Of a stretch of DNA of 64,000 nt, positions 52,401-62,999 are shown in pieces (position 1 is the first letter of the stretch; each line of letters starts with the position of its first letter). The notes below the pieces were generated by a model. The model made no database searches. It was not told the DNA's origin and saw only the letters and a program-made list of their open reading frames with translations. The translations under genes were made by a program, and so were the position numbers. This stretch comes from Chaetoderma sp. LZ-2023a (taxonomy: Eukaryota; Mollusca; Caudofoveata; Chaetodermatida; Chaetodermatidae), in assembly GCA_034401795.1 (NCBI GenBank), contig CM067363.1, forward strand, positions 24,929,214 to 24,993,213, written 5' to 3'.

Positions 52401-52499
52401 GTTTCTGTCATGTTGGTGATTACTATTATTTCTTCTTTTCTCTAGTCAACTACAGTTCTATTCATCTTCAATGGTGATGAATTAGTCTCTGTTAGAATC

Positions 52500-53150
52500 T
52501 GTATGATTGTAAGATCCCTAGTCGATTACCAATCATACCATCTGCATTGTAGTTTCTGAAATAACCCAAATTTGTGTCATGGCATGATCTCACTATCACA
52601 CTAAAATTGCTAGTTTAGCGGGCTTATGGCTTGCCGTTCATCGTCTACCAGCCGTCCACCCATCGTCCGTCCATTTGTCCTTCATCCAACCATTGTGTGT
52701 CTGTCATTCATCAACTGATAAAATGATAAAACGTATCCCCTCATTTATCACTTTGTGCATTTCAAATTACTTGGCTGAAAGCGCTATATGGTGGTAGGCT
52801 TCCGGACTGGTATACAGAAATTCAATTGGTCAATTTTTTACGGCGGCCCTCGTGGATTTTCTGAGTTAGCATCTGAGACTCCTGACACGATATCTCTATC
52901 ATAAGCTCCTAGACAGTCTAACCAAAATGATATCGGCCATTCATCGTAGCCTATCTGATAAAGAAAGCTACGCGTATCCGTCCAGTCCCGCGTTCAGTAT
53001 TGCTTTCGTAGCATTCACCAGGCAGATTAACCTAGACTAATCTGGCATTATAATCCCAACTCTGACATCTATCTCAACAGAAGTTTGGAGGGTTGAAAAC
53101 ATTGTTATTCGTATAATAAATTTTAATTTGATGTTATTTGAAAGCTATCA
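52500..53150. other. Intergenic stretch without recognised gene
   Basis: Contains a short GTCCACCCATCGTCCGTCC tract (about 52653) and nothing else that I can support. Confidence 0.4.
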
Positions 53151-53159
53151 TAAAGGATT

Positions 53160-53240
53160 CCTGTTGAGTATTTTGAAACTAATTTTACTGGAAGCTGTTG
53201 CTGGCTTACTCAAATAACTGTTAAAACATTCGATAACTTT
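53160..53240 (+). mobile_element. Short, diverged MITE hairpin remnant
   Basis: CTGTTGAGTATTTTGAAACT, GGAAGCTGTTGCTGG, then AACTGTTAAAACATTC: a shortened hairpin module. Confidence 0.55.
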
Positions 53241-53500
53241 CTTACTTGATTGCTTTCAAGCCTGGTTACTGATATTTCAGGTGTTAACAGGTTCACTATA
53301 ATGTATCCCATATTTTTTCTTCATACTGGATGAAAAGGGAATTGTGGGAAATCTTTGGCCGGTGTACTTTAACCAGTGGTGGGTTTTTTCCAAGTGCGAG
53401 GCCCCCTTCAAGTGCGAGGCCCTAGGCTACTGCCTCGTTAGCCTCGTGGATAATCCGCCCCTGTGTACTTATAGGAGCTCAAACAGTACAAGTGTCCACA

Positions 53501-53756
53501 ATGGACCATTCCAGTTTTAGCTATGCCCCGCCCATCTCTAGCCAAGTCAAATTAGTTTCAAAATATTCAACAGCATGTTTATTAGATAGTAGAGACATAC
53601 AATTCTTGCAACGTGTCGGACTATTAAGAGTTAAAGACGGGCCTAATAGAATCAATTATGACGTAATGATTATGACGTCATCCTACACACCGATTAGCTG
53701 ATTATGACGTCATATGACGTCAGGTTGATAGATAAATACTCCGCAAAGGTGAATTG
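53501..53756 (-). mobile_element. Hairpin-CRE MITE copy with internal deletion
   Basis: AATGGACCATTCCAGTTTTA, then directly AGTCAAATTAGTTTCAAAAT (middle deleted), GACGTCATCCTACAC sites and the GCAAAGGTGAATT right end. Confidence 0.8.
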
Positions 53757-53879
53757 GCCCCATATACATGGCATAGCTATATACAGCCCGTGTTGATATG
53801 CGCATACCACCTATCTGAGATCAGAGCAAACCCATAGGATATCACGTGGCGACAGGCGGAACAGTATGGATATGCCCAG

Positions 53880-54170
53880 GCGGATCCCAGGCAGGTGTAC
53901 TTGTAACTGCATGGACCCTATAGGCAGGCCCTGTGTGTGTACAACAATGATTTCCCGGATGGATCCCGGATAGGCCCAAATGCATATATATATATATATA
54001 TATATACCTATGTAGCCCATATGGCCTTTCCCACATGGGGCCCATATGGGCCGTGGGTGCAGAAACGGCATGAGCCCACATGGGCTAGCCCACATGGGCT
54101 AGCCCACATGGGCCCCATATGGGAACACATATGGGGTCCATGTGGGTCCCATATGTAAATGTTATCTGGG
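53880..54170. repeat. CCCATATGGG / CCCACATGGG palindrome cluster with (AT)n
   Basis: (AT)n at 53983-54004, then at 54015-54155 about ten overlapping 10-bp palindromes (CCCATATGGG, CCCACATGGG, GGGCTAGCCC, GGGGCCCC). The tract can fold in many registers. Short frames over it are incidental. Confidence 0.85.
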
Positions 54171-54239
54171 ACCGGCCCATGTTGCGTATGTACTATGTGA
54201 TTGCTTGGATTCCTAACAAGAAACCTAAGATCATGCCCA

Positions 54240-54930
54240 ATATCCGTCAAAGAATGTGCCTACCAATCGCTGGTCAGATCAAACATTGAATATGCTTCAA
54301 CAGTCTGGGATCCACCAACATGTAACCTGAAAAACCAACTTGAAGCCATTCTTGTATATACCAAAAGGTAGTCCAATATATATCTAATTGGTTTTTAAAG
54401 CTATTTAAGCTTGGGGAATTTACGACAGTTTCAGGTAACCCATTCCAGTTGTTGGTGATACGAGTTGAAAAGAAATGCTGTCTTATGGTTTTATTTGCCC
54501 GCTTTTTGGATAATTTCAGGCTATGACCACGGGTTTTGGCTTTGTTATCTAATTCAAGACACTGGCTTTGAATATTATAAATATTATGTAGATGTTTGTA
54601 TGATTCAATCATATCCCCCCTTGCACGTCGATAGTATAATGATTGGAGCTTCAAATGTTTAAGTCTATCAGGATAGCTGCGAGATCTTAAATACGGCACC
54701 ATTTTTGTTTCTCTTCTTTGTACATATTCGAGGGTTTCACAATCTTTAATGAACATGGGGCACCATGCGCCATTGCCATATTCCAGGATTGGCCTTACAA
54801 GCGAAGTGTACAATTTTACTAACGTTGGTGCATCCAAATAGGTATAAGATCGTTTGATTAATCCTAAAATTTTGTTAACCTTATTTGCCTGTGTCTTACA
54901 ATGTTCACTAAATTTCAGCTGAGCTCAGAC
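54240..54930 (-). pseudogene. CR1/L2-type LINE RT C-terminus, 5'-truncated
   Basis: Minus strand: upstream frame KFSEHCKTQANKVNKILGLI (about 54910), then DAPTLVKLYTSLVRPILEYG, LEYVQRRETKMVPYLRSRSY, YYRRARGDMIESYKHLH and RQHFFSTRITNNWNGLPETV. This is the thumb and C-terminal region of CR1/L2-like non-LTR retrotransposon RTs. 187 codons are open, but the 5' part is missing. The piece at 54250-54310 (RSNIEYASTVWDPP-like on the plus strand) is a second small RT fragment in the opposite orientation. Confidence 0.8.
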
Positions 54931-55219
54931 ATTTGAGCTCACGGAAGTGTTTCTGCCGCTATTCCAGCAGGGCATTGCATTTCAGTAGCATATGCGAGTA
55001 ATCTTCGTTATCGCTTTGACACAACTGACGAGTGGGTTTGTTTGGCTCTGATTAAATCGTGAAAGTTTAGTTGATTAGCTCCCTTGCTCCAAAATTAACA
55101 GGTGCTCAGACCGAGTGGCTTCCCTTTACTCGTTTTCACCTGGCCGAATCGCGGAAGCGATCGATGACCTCATCAGTGTCAGCCATAACTTTTTGAAAAC
55201 AAACGAATGCTGACGATGT

Positions 55220-55360
55220 ATGAGGATGGGTTTAAGGAATGTATCTTTGTTTTTAGCGGCAATGTTCGCGTTGTTGCCAGAACATAAGGCCCAGATTTCT
55301 AGTGACGTTTCAGGGCAAACGATTTGGAAGGAAATTCAGACACGAAACGAGTTGACGCGA
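55220..55360 (+). CDS. Fasciclin (FAS1) protein gene, first coding exon
   Basis: ATG at 55220 starts MRMGLRNVSLFLAAMFALLP, a typical signal peptide (basic start, hydrophobic core). Then come SDVSGQTIWKEIQTRNELTR and a GTAAGT donor at 55361, phase 0. TIWKEIQTRNELTR is the first helix of a FAS1 domain (TIWDALKSDPRLS in other members). Out-of-frame ATGs at 55207 and 55216 precede it and may act as an upstream ORF. FAS1 proteins are secreted or surface adhesion proteins. Confidence 0.7.
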
Positions 55361-55638
55361 GTAAGTTGTTGGCCTAATTTTGTACATGTCAGGTATTTTA
55401 TTATTAATGTGAATTCACTTGTACAGTATCTAATAATTAAGATGTGAAGTATTTGATGATATTATTTATTGTGTCAAGATTTTAAATAGTGCAACAATGT
55501 TCACGATAATGACTTCAACCTGTCATTAATTACACTTACAGGTAACAAAAGGTAAGGTAGGGCAATCTATATCAATGACAGACGTTTTAAACTATACAGG
55601 GGAGATAACTCACAATTCAAAAGCTTAACCATTTCAAT

Positions 55639-56100
55639 GGACCTTAACGGTTTTAGCTATGCCCCGCCCATCTGTAGCTAAGCTCCACCCACCCCTCGCT
55701 CCTGTTGGGATCGATCGATCTCTGAACACCCTGACTATCAATTTCCAAAAAAATACACAGGTACGGTGTTGAATAGTTTGAAACTAATTTGACTGGGTGC
55801 TGGTGCTGCCTACAGCATGTTTATTAAATAGCAAATAATTACAAAGACATACAATTTATACATGTCAGACTTTGAGATTTGATGACTATCTATATGGAAC
55901 CCTTTGTGACATAATGATTGTGATGTCATCATACACAAGCTGCCCAGCTGGCACATGACGTCGTTTCAACGTTGAATCCATGTTGAAATCACGTCATGAC
56001 GTGATTTCAACGTTAAAACAACATCATGTGCCTGCTGGGTGAGCTAATTATGATGTCATACGAGGCGAGATGATGGATGGATACTCTGGAAAGGTGAATT
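55639..56100 (-). mobile_element. Hairpin-CRE MITE copy with a nested palindrome
   Basis: AATGGACCTTAACGGTTTTA, GATCGATCGATCTCTGAA, half of the hairpin, CRE-like sites, ATGATGGATGGATACTC and CTGGAAAGGTGAATT. The copy is split at 55943-56039 by a different palindromic element. Lies in the first FAS1 intron. Confidence 0.8.
55943..56039. mobile_element. 97-bp palindrome nested in the MITE
   Basis: CCCAGCTGGCACATGACGTC is mirrored by CATCATGTGCCTGCTGGG. The centre CACGTCATGACGTG is perfect. It interrupts the MITE sequence, so it inserted later. Confidence 0.75.
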
Positions 56101-56540
56101 TTCAAGTCCCATTATGTTAATTTCAGATCAGCCTTTCTGGAAATAATATTGTGACGTACATGTGTCATATATATGTTAATGTACAAATGTTTTGTAATAT
56201 GTGTAAGGAGTCCATCGCTCCATACGGATCGCACTGCCTGTTTAGAGATTTATATGTATAGAAAAAACAGGAAATAAAGCAACTTTGAATCTTATAGAAA
56301 GTGTGTGAATGCGTAACGAATTAATTATTTCGAGTAGAATTTTCCCCGAGTAGAATTTGCTCCATCTTACCTTACCCTTGACCATGGGTAGAAATAAGAA
56401 TTTTGTTCTACATGCATAAAGTGCATCTAACATTTGGATTTTGCCTGCACAGCAAAATATCTACATGCACATAAATTAATCCTTTCACCCGACACCTATG
56501 AATTCTCTAGATCTCAGTTTCAACACAACCATAGGAAAAC
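56100..56540. other. Intronic stretch, nothing recognised
   Basis: AT-rich and without repeat family or exon that I can support. Confidence 0.4.
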
Positions 56541-56547
56541 TGTTGAA

Positions 56548-56645
56548 CATTTTGAAGTTAATTTAGACTGGAAGCCGTTGCTGCCTTAGGCAGCAACGCC
56601 AAGGCGGCAACGTCTTCCAGTCAAATTAATTTCAAAATATTTAAC
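56548..56645 (+). mobile_element. MITE hairpin
   Basis: CTGTTGAACATTTTGAAGTT, GGAAGCCGTTGCTGCC mirrored by GGCAACGTCTTCC, then ATTTCAAAATATTTAACC. Confidence 0.75.
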
Positions 56646-56689
56646 CTAAAGGTTTTATATCGTAAAGAATTTCCTTTTTTCAGGGATTT

Positions 56690-57440
56690 GTCTGAGACGG
56701 TTAACATTATAGCTTATCCGCCAGAAATGTGCATACACCCTGTGCACCCAGTATTACAAATTTACCTGCACCAGTCATTTTTACCTGCATTGTGCGTGTA
56801 AAAGGGCCGTATTTCGACCTCTGCCCTGACAGAATATGTCCTTTGAACATTTGCAGGTCAAAAGATAGTCTGAACACGGCATGGGAAGTTACTACATGTA
56901 TGCAGAAGTCCCGACTTCTCACACCGTTTTTGGACTAGTCAGAATAATGCTATTAACTACATATCTGTTTACTATGGATACAACTAGGTATAAAATGTGA
57001 ATGATTTTGTATATATTAGAGATATAGAATTAGAGAGATATAAGTGGAGTGACTAGATTGACAGACAAATAGATTTGGAGATACATATAAAGATTGAATG
57101 ACAGATTGTTAGAGAAAATTAGAGATAAATAATTATTGTTTGTAAAGTTTCATATCATCAGTATATCTTTTGAAGCAAAGTTTGGAATCATTAAAAGTTC
57201 AGTATCAGTAATATTTGAAGAAACGCCTTGCTTATTGTCTATTAGAGTGTCTTCACCTGTCGTCTCATCCTGAAGTGTAGCAGAACTATTTCCAACCAGC
57301 TAATCCCCCGTATTCAGAAATAGGTGGAAAATAGCCCCGTCACACCATGATGACTGTCCATCCGTTATCCATCTGTCCATCCGTCAACTTTTTTTTAAAC
57401 AACTCAAATTTGTTGACTGCTGAGTTTTTGCAGACAACAT
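56690..57440. other. Intronic stretch without supported exon
   Basis: No splice-bounded FAS1-like coding segment is visible. Short frames on both strands at 56707-56938 show no domain. Confidence 0.4.
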
Positions 57441-57454
57441 TCCAAGGGTTATAT

Positions 57455-57555
57455 CTCTGGATCTGCTAAATATTTTGAAAACAATTTGACTGAAAGTTGT
57501 TGGTGGCTAAGCAACCAACAACTTTCAGTCAATTTTTCCCCAAAATATTCAATAA
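57455..57555 (-). mobile_element. MITE hairpin
   Basis: TATTTTGAAAACAATTTGAC, TGAAAGTTGTTGGTGGCTAA mirrored by GCAACCAACAACTTTCA, then CAAAATATTCAATAA. Confidence 0.8.
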
Positions 57556-57909
57556 GTAAACCGTTTGAGCACAAACAAATTATACATGATAAACAGACAG
57601 GTAACAGCAAGTCATTCCGGTGGTCAATTTTCAAAAATACTCTTCTTGGTCACAAATAGACATTTTCTATGAAAGAATTGAAATTTTCTTGAACAAAATT
57701 AATTGCTAAAGCGTTAAATGACTGACAGATGGTCCCTACATGTATATACATGTATATAGATACAACTTGCTACTGAATATGTGTGCTGGATACAAATGAT
57801 GCTGGTTCTTTAAGATAGGTGGTCTTATAACCATCTTAACCTTGTGACCCTAATCTATAATTGAAGGTTCCAGCTTATCTATCAATCATATGATGTGATA
57901 ATCAACTAC

Positions 57910-57998
57910 GTGAGCTATTGAATATTTTGAAACTAATTTGACTGGCAGCTGTTGCTGCAGCAACTGCTCCTAGTCAAATTGCTTTCAAGATACTTAAT
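57910..57998 (+). mobile_element. MITE hairpin
   Basis: CTATTGAATATTTTGAAACT, GGCAGCTGTTGCTGCAGC, CAACTGCTCCTAGTCAAATT, TTTCAAGATACTTAAT. Its right edge directly abuts the next palindromic MITE. Confidence 0.8.
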
Positions 57999-58354
57999 GG
58001 TGCATATTCTCACCAAATGCTTGAAATTAAAATTGTTAAAATTGTATACTTTTAGAGGCTTAAATTATGTACCTCAATATACTGAAACAAAATAACTCTT
58101 AACAATATGATGATTTAATAACGTATAAATTAATAAAAATTATTTAGTCGTGAATTTGAATTAGTGACTCGCGCGTGGCTCTAATTCAATTCCACAACTT
58201 AAAAAAAATTATATTAATTTATGCGAAATGAAAACACCACATGTTAAAATTTATTTCGTTTCAGTACATCTAGGCACACATTTTAAGCCTCTGAAAGCAT
58301 ACAATTTGAACAATTTTATTTCCAAGCATATTAGTGTGAATATGCACCTTTAAT
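57994..58354. mobile_element. 361-bp palindromic MITE (GTGAATATGCACC family)
   Basis: TTAATGGTGCATATTCTCAC is mirrored by GTGAATATGCACCTTTAA, with ~170-bp arms around AGTGACTCGCGCGTGGC. Full-length partner of 26147-26494. Confidence 0.85.
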
Positions 58355-58469
58355 TGAATATTTCTCACATCCAAAAGAATTTAATACTTCTGGTCACCTT
58401 GTGTAATATTTAACCCTCAAATTTGTTCAAGAAATATTTCTATTTTCTCATAGAAAAAGACTCGATTTT

Positions 58470-58597
58470 CATGGCAAGAGAAGACTATTTGTACAAAATT
58501 TACTACTGTTCATGCTGGAATGACTGATTCGGTTATCGAGGCATTCATTCCACTTGTAAATTAAAAAAAATAATCTTTTGGCCTGTAGATGGACATA
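58470..58597. mobile_element. Palindromic MITE copy (GAGCCAGTCATTC family), diverged
   Basis: GGCAAGAGAAGACTATTTGT, GAATGACTGATTCGGTTATC, GAGGCATTCATTCC, AATAATCTTTTGGCCTGTAG. Confidence 0.75.
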
Positions 58598-58989
58598 AAT
58601 TTGTCTCAAGCATTGTCAAGACACCTGCAGACGCCATCTTTGGATGACTTGCGAGTTAAACGGTTAAGGACCTATCATTCTGTGTTCCTTGAGACAGAAC
58701 CTTGGTCTCTCGAAGAGGCAGGGACCGACCTACACATTCGCCAATTAGCCAAATGCTAGTAGTAAAATTGAGATCTGGCAGAGAGAAAGCAGGATTGGCT
58801 AAATATTTGGATAATAATCATATTATTATGCATAATTTCTAAGTAGTGAAGCAGTGAAATTAATTTGAAGACCCACTTTTATAAAGATATATTTAGGTAC
58901 GGTAACTTAGTAAATGTATTACTTATAGTATGCTTACTGTCACAAAATAAACCCTGAAATCTTAATATCTCTGATCAAACACCAATATA

Positions 58990-59096
58990 GGCCAGCTGTT
59001 GAATATTCAATATTTTGAAACTAATTTGCCTGGAAGCTGTTGCTGCCTAAGGCAGCAACTGCTTCCAGGCAAATTAGTTTTAAAATATTCAACATA
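58990..59096 (+). mobile_element. MITE hairpin, near perfect
   Basis: CTGTTGAATATTCAATATTT, GAAACTAATTTGCCTGGAAG, CTGTTGCTGCCTAAGGCAGC, AACTGCTTCCAGGCAAATTA. The substitution GACTGG to GCCTGG is present in both arms, so the arms changed together. Confidence 0.85.
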
Positions 59097-59190
59097 ATCT
59101 TGTATCTGGTATTTAGCATTCAGTTGAAAAGGGTTACCTGGTGGTAATGGTTCATAGACATGGGAAATCATTGGCTAAAATACATGTAGT

Positions 59191-59322
59191 TCAGATTTGG
59201 CTAAGAAAAAGTAGTTGGCTAATCTATTGGCTAATAATTTGTGAAAGCCAGACCTGTCAGATTTGGCTAAGAAAAAGTAGTTGGCTAATCTATTGGCTAA
59301 TAATTTGTGAAAGCCAGACCTG
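59191..59322 (+). repeat. Exact 66-bp tandem duplication
   Basis: TCAGATTTGGCTAAGAAAAA through GCCAGACCTG occurs twice with a 66-bp period and no visible difference. A recent duplication. The frame over it (CQIWLRKSSWLIYWLIICES twice) is not supported as a gene. Confidence 0.9.
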
Positions 59323-59558
59323 TCCCTCAGAGATCTTAACCCTTACCACATTGATGTCAAAATTTTAAATTTTCAAATTAAATTAAAAGACTAAAACTGG
59401 TGTTCATTTTTCTAACAAATTGGGTGAAAGATGACAGCAACATCGTCCACCAAAATTGTCGAAAAATGTACACCAGTTTCTTTGCTATTGACAGAGTAAA
59501 AGATAAAATATTGACATCAGATTGTTAACAGTTAATGTGTATATTGTTTCTCTTACAG

Positions 59559-59727
59559 TATACAGCCTGGGTGAAGAGGGCGGGACTACAGAGTCAATTC
59601 AATGGACCTACTCACTTTACCGTGTTTGCGCCCAATGATACCGCATTTGAAATGACGCCACGCGACCGACTCAACATTATCGAGCAAACGCCGGAATCCA
59701 TTCGCAGATGGGTGAACACTTTTACAT
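59559..59727 (+). CDS. Fasciclin (FAS1) protein gene, second coding exon
   Basis: Acceptor TCTTACAG at 59551-59558, donor GTACGC at 59728. 169 nt, phase 0 in and phase 1 out. Encodes YTAWVKRAGLQSQFNGPTHF, TVFAPNDTAFEMTPRD and NIIEQTPESIRRWVNTFT. TVFAPNDTAF is the diagnostic FAS1 H1 motif, and AGL-x-x-x-F-x-GPTHF precedes it as in the family. Joined to 55220-55360 it gives a signal peptide and the first half of a FAS1 domain. The H2 motif (HVVPG type) and later exons are not seen before the window ends. Confidence 0.85.
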
Positions 59728-59759
59728 GTACGCTAACTTGGCTAAGTAAAAGTTATTGA

Positions 59760-60950
59760 AATCATGTATTTTTTTCATATGCAAATTTCTTAAAATTGTG
59801 AATTATACAGATTTAAGTAGAATGAAGCGAGGGAGGTGAGTTAGCAAATATTTGGAAACGGGTTAACTAAATTTTTTGCTAATTTGGTACTAATATGGCA
59901 TTATTTTAAGGGGTACTAACAATGTATTGACAGCGCGGCCTGTGGTTGGTCATGTGTTAGAGAAGTGGGGGGGGGGGGGGGCGCTGGCACTTTCTAGCCG
60001 GACTGGTTACTGCCTATGTTCTTTTCTTGACTGCACATTTTAAATGGATTATGTGTTCCTTCTATGTACTGTCTGTGGCATTTGCTGCATGTGAGGAGAT
60101 CGACAGGGTTTCTTGTTTGTTAGTTGCCGATGGTTTTGGTGGTGCAGGCTCTTGTGCACACGCCCGCACATCCACGCAAGATACACTAGGGTATGCTTAT
60201 GGTTATGCGTAGATGTGCGTGCATGTGCATGTGCACGGCGACACATCCCTACACCATAATGGTGGACACTTTCAGAGCCTGCTTTGGTTTAGGCCGGTGC
60301 TATGGTTAGAGGTTGCCGGTGCTACTGGTTCGTCGGTGTGGCACCATCTAGTGGCCTGCTCTCCTCTGTGGTATAGGATCCACTGCTGATGAACTGGCAG
60401 TGTTATGCACATTTGCTTGGTTGCCCCCTTGTTGGGTAACCTTGGTGGTGCTAGTGTCCATGTTGGACGGTGCAAGGAGTAGCTCTGAACCTACAGAGTC
60501 GAGGTTTAGTGCTGGTAATATCGTAGTCAGAACCGTGATGTCAGCGGATTTTGACAACAAACCAACCAATCAGCTTTCTGACATTGGTGTCCATAGATGA
60601 AGGTTTCATACTTTGCGTATATTATATATAGTAGGGGTCATATGTGGTAGAGTGATGGATGGACGAAAATTCAAAGGCCTGTCGCCATACATATAATCCA
60701 ATAGAACAGTCATGAAGGTTTAGCCTTCTAATCAGGGCCCATAAAAGCAAACTTATGAGGCCAAGACAATTTTTCAAACCTGTCAAGGGCCCTATTTTAT
60801 CATTATGAGTCATCGGCGCACAATTGGTCCAACATGTAGAAATGCAGGATATAATAATTTAGGATAATTTAAAAAGTATTAAAAACAATGTTTTCAATCT
60901 TAACCGTTTCAATAATATAATTGTAACCCTGAAAAAGTAAATTAATTACT
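59760..60950. other. Intronic stretch, no exon supported
   Basis: Includes a poly-G run at 59969-59981 and a GGTGTGGC/TGGTGCTAG-rich part at 60120-60480. No FAS1 H2-like exon was found. Confidence 0.4.
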
Positions 60951-60961
60951 TTTTATAGGTT

Positions 60962-61066
60962 ACTCTTTAGAATATTTTGAAATTAATATAACTGAAGAGG
61001 AAACCATTGTTGGTTTTAGCAACAATGGCTTCGAGTCGAATACTAAATTCAAAATATTCAACAGCT
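60962..61066 (+). mobile_element. Diverged MITE hairpin
   Basis: TAGAATATTTTGAAATTAAT, GAAACCATTGTTGG, TTTTAGCAACAATGGCTTCG, AATTCAAAATATTCAACAG. Confidence 0.7.
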
Positions 61067-61368
61067 TCGTGTTTATTTGCCATGAGATTGAAATACAGAG
61101 AGTTCATCGGTTAAAGAGCTAATAATATTAGCTTAACCTGTAATTTAGACTCGTCACCTACATGTAGATATAAAATGATTTTCCATTCGCAATCTTAAAA
61201 TATGGATCGAAATATTTAGGCCGCCACGGGGCTAGTGAGTTTGAAATTTTGGTAGCCCCACCTAAAATCTAGGAGTCATGAGCTACCAGGCCCAGGCTAG
61301 AATCTTCAACACTCTTAGAAGGATCTAATTTGTCACTCAAGTACATATACATGTATGATGTCATAATC

Positions 61369-61766
61369 AATTCACCTTTCCAGTCCATCCGTATATCATA
61401 TGATGTCATATGTCATCTTAATCAACTAAGTGACGTGTCCGATGGCATCAAAATCTTGACATCATGAATGATTCGATATAGCCTGTCTTAAATACTTAAT
61501 AGTCTGACACGTTGTACGAATTGGTATGTATTTGCTATTTGATAAACCTGCTGTTGAATATTTTGAAACTAATTTGACTGGACGCTGTTGCTACAACAGC
61601 TCCCAGTCAAATTTGTTTCAATATATTCATTAGCTTGCCTGTATAGTTTTCTGGAAATTGAAAGTCAGGGAGTTTAGGGGTTGATCGATCCCAACACGAG
61701 TGACGTGTGGGTGGGGCTTAGCTAGAGAGGGGCGGAGCATAGTCGCTGAAACTGGAAAGGTCCATT
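61369..61766 (+). mobile_element. Hairpin-CRE MITE, full length, with clearest ends
   Basis: Left end AATTCACCTTTCCAGTCCA and right end CTGGAAAGGTCCATT give inverted termini (AAT-x-x-ACCTTTCCAG). Contains the hairpin around GGACGCTGTTGCTACAACAG and the GTGTGGGTGGGGCTTAGCTA module. 398 bp. Confidence 0.85.
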
Positions 61767-61989
61767 AACACCACCTGTACAATACAGATCAGAAGTAAAT
61801 TAACATGTTTCTAAAACATCTAACAAAATGTACTGTTGAATATTTTGAACATAATTGAGGAATCCAGTTTCTCAGTCAATCATATGACGTCATGATCAAC
61901 TATGTTGAAACTAGAGATGAACTAGATTGGTCAGTCGATGACGCGTCATCGCAAATCCCCACGTTCAGCGCTTTGAACTTTTGACACAT

Positions 61990-62960
61990 CCTACAACCCA
62001 CCCCAGGGTGGAGCCAAATGTAAACGTCCTTTTGCATTCGGCAATCAGATGGGTAACTCACATACCAAATTTGGTTGAATTTCGTGCAATAGTGTCAGAG
62101 GAGTTGCATTACAATCAATTTTATGACTTGACAGCATCCCCCCACCACTGGGGGTGGGGCCAAATGTAAATGTGCTCATCCACTCCACATTGATATGGGT
62201 AATTCACATACCACATTTGGTTGAATTCCGTCAAATGGTTCCGGAGATGTGTTAAATCAATTTACGCAGGTTAAAATTTGACCCTCTAACCCCTCTCCCG
62301 AGCCAAATTTGGTTGAGTTCCATTTAACAATTTCAGAGGAGTTGCATTACAATCAATTTCATGACCATTTGACCTGATCCCCTGGGGGCGGGGCCAAATG
62401 TAAATGTGCTGATCCACTCCACATTGAGATGGGTAACTGACATACTAAATTTGGTTGAATTCCGTCCAACGGTGTCAGAGGAGTTGTATTGTAATCAATT
62501 TTTTTACCTTTTGACCCCCACCCCACCCATGCCTGGGGGTGGGGTCAAATCTAAATGTGCTCATGTACTCCACATTGATATGGGTCACCCACAGAGCAAA
62601 TTTGGTTGAATTCTGTCTAACGGTTTCAGAGGAAATGCATTACAATCAATTTGTAAAAAATTTGACCTTTTGACCACTCCCCCACCCCCTGGAGGTGGAG
62701 CCAAATCTAAATGGCCTCTTGCACTCCGCAATCATATGGGTAACTCAGATTAAGATATCAAATTTGGTACAGTTCCATCTAAAACGATTTCAGAGGAGTT
62801 GTGTTACAACTGTTTTGACCCCTGTTGCGGAGCCAAATCTAAATATCGTCTTGCAAAGCGCAATCATATGAGTAACCCACATACCCAATTTGATTTAATT
62901 CCACCCAATGGTTTGGGAGGAGATAGTGTGACGGACGGATGGAGGCGATTACAATATCCC
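61990..62960. repeat. ~150-bp tandem array, six diverged units
   Basis: The phrase GGGGTGGGGCCAAATGTAAA (variants) recurs at about 62012, 62159, 62392, 62544, 62700 and 62831. Each is followed by TCCACATTGATATGGGTAA-type and AATTTGGTTGAATTCCGT and CAGAGGAGTTGCATTACAAT phrases. The third interval (233 bp) suggests a partial duplication. It ends GACGGACGGATGGAGGCG, then CAATATCCCCGACGC. Short frames are incidental. Confidence 0.8.
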
Positions 62961-62999
62961 CGACGCTTTTTTAAAACGGGGATAATAAGGCATGTGTGG

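Noticed and set aside
59141..59368. 75-codon frame with a repeated WLRKSSWLIYWLIICES segment
   Set aside because: It is a translation of an exact 66-bp tandem duplication in an AT-rich intron, without further support.
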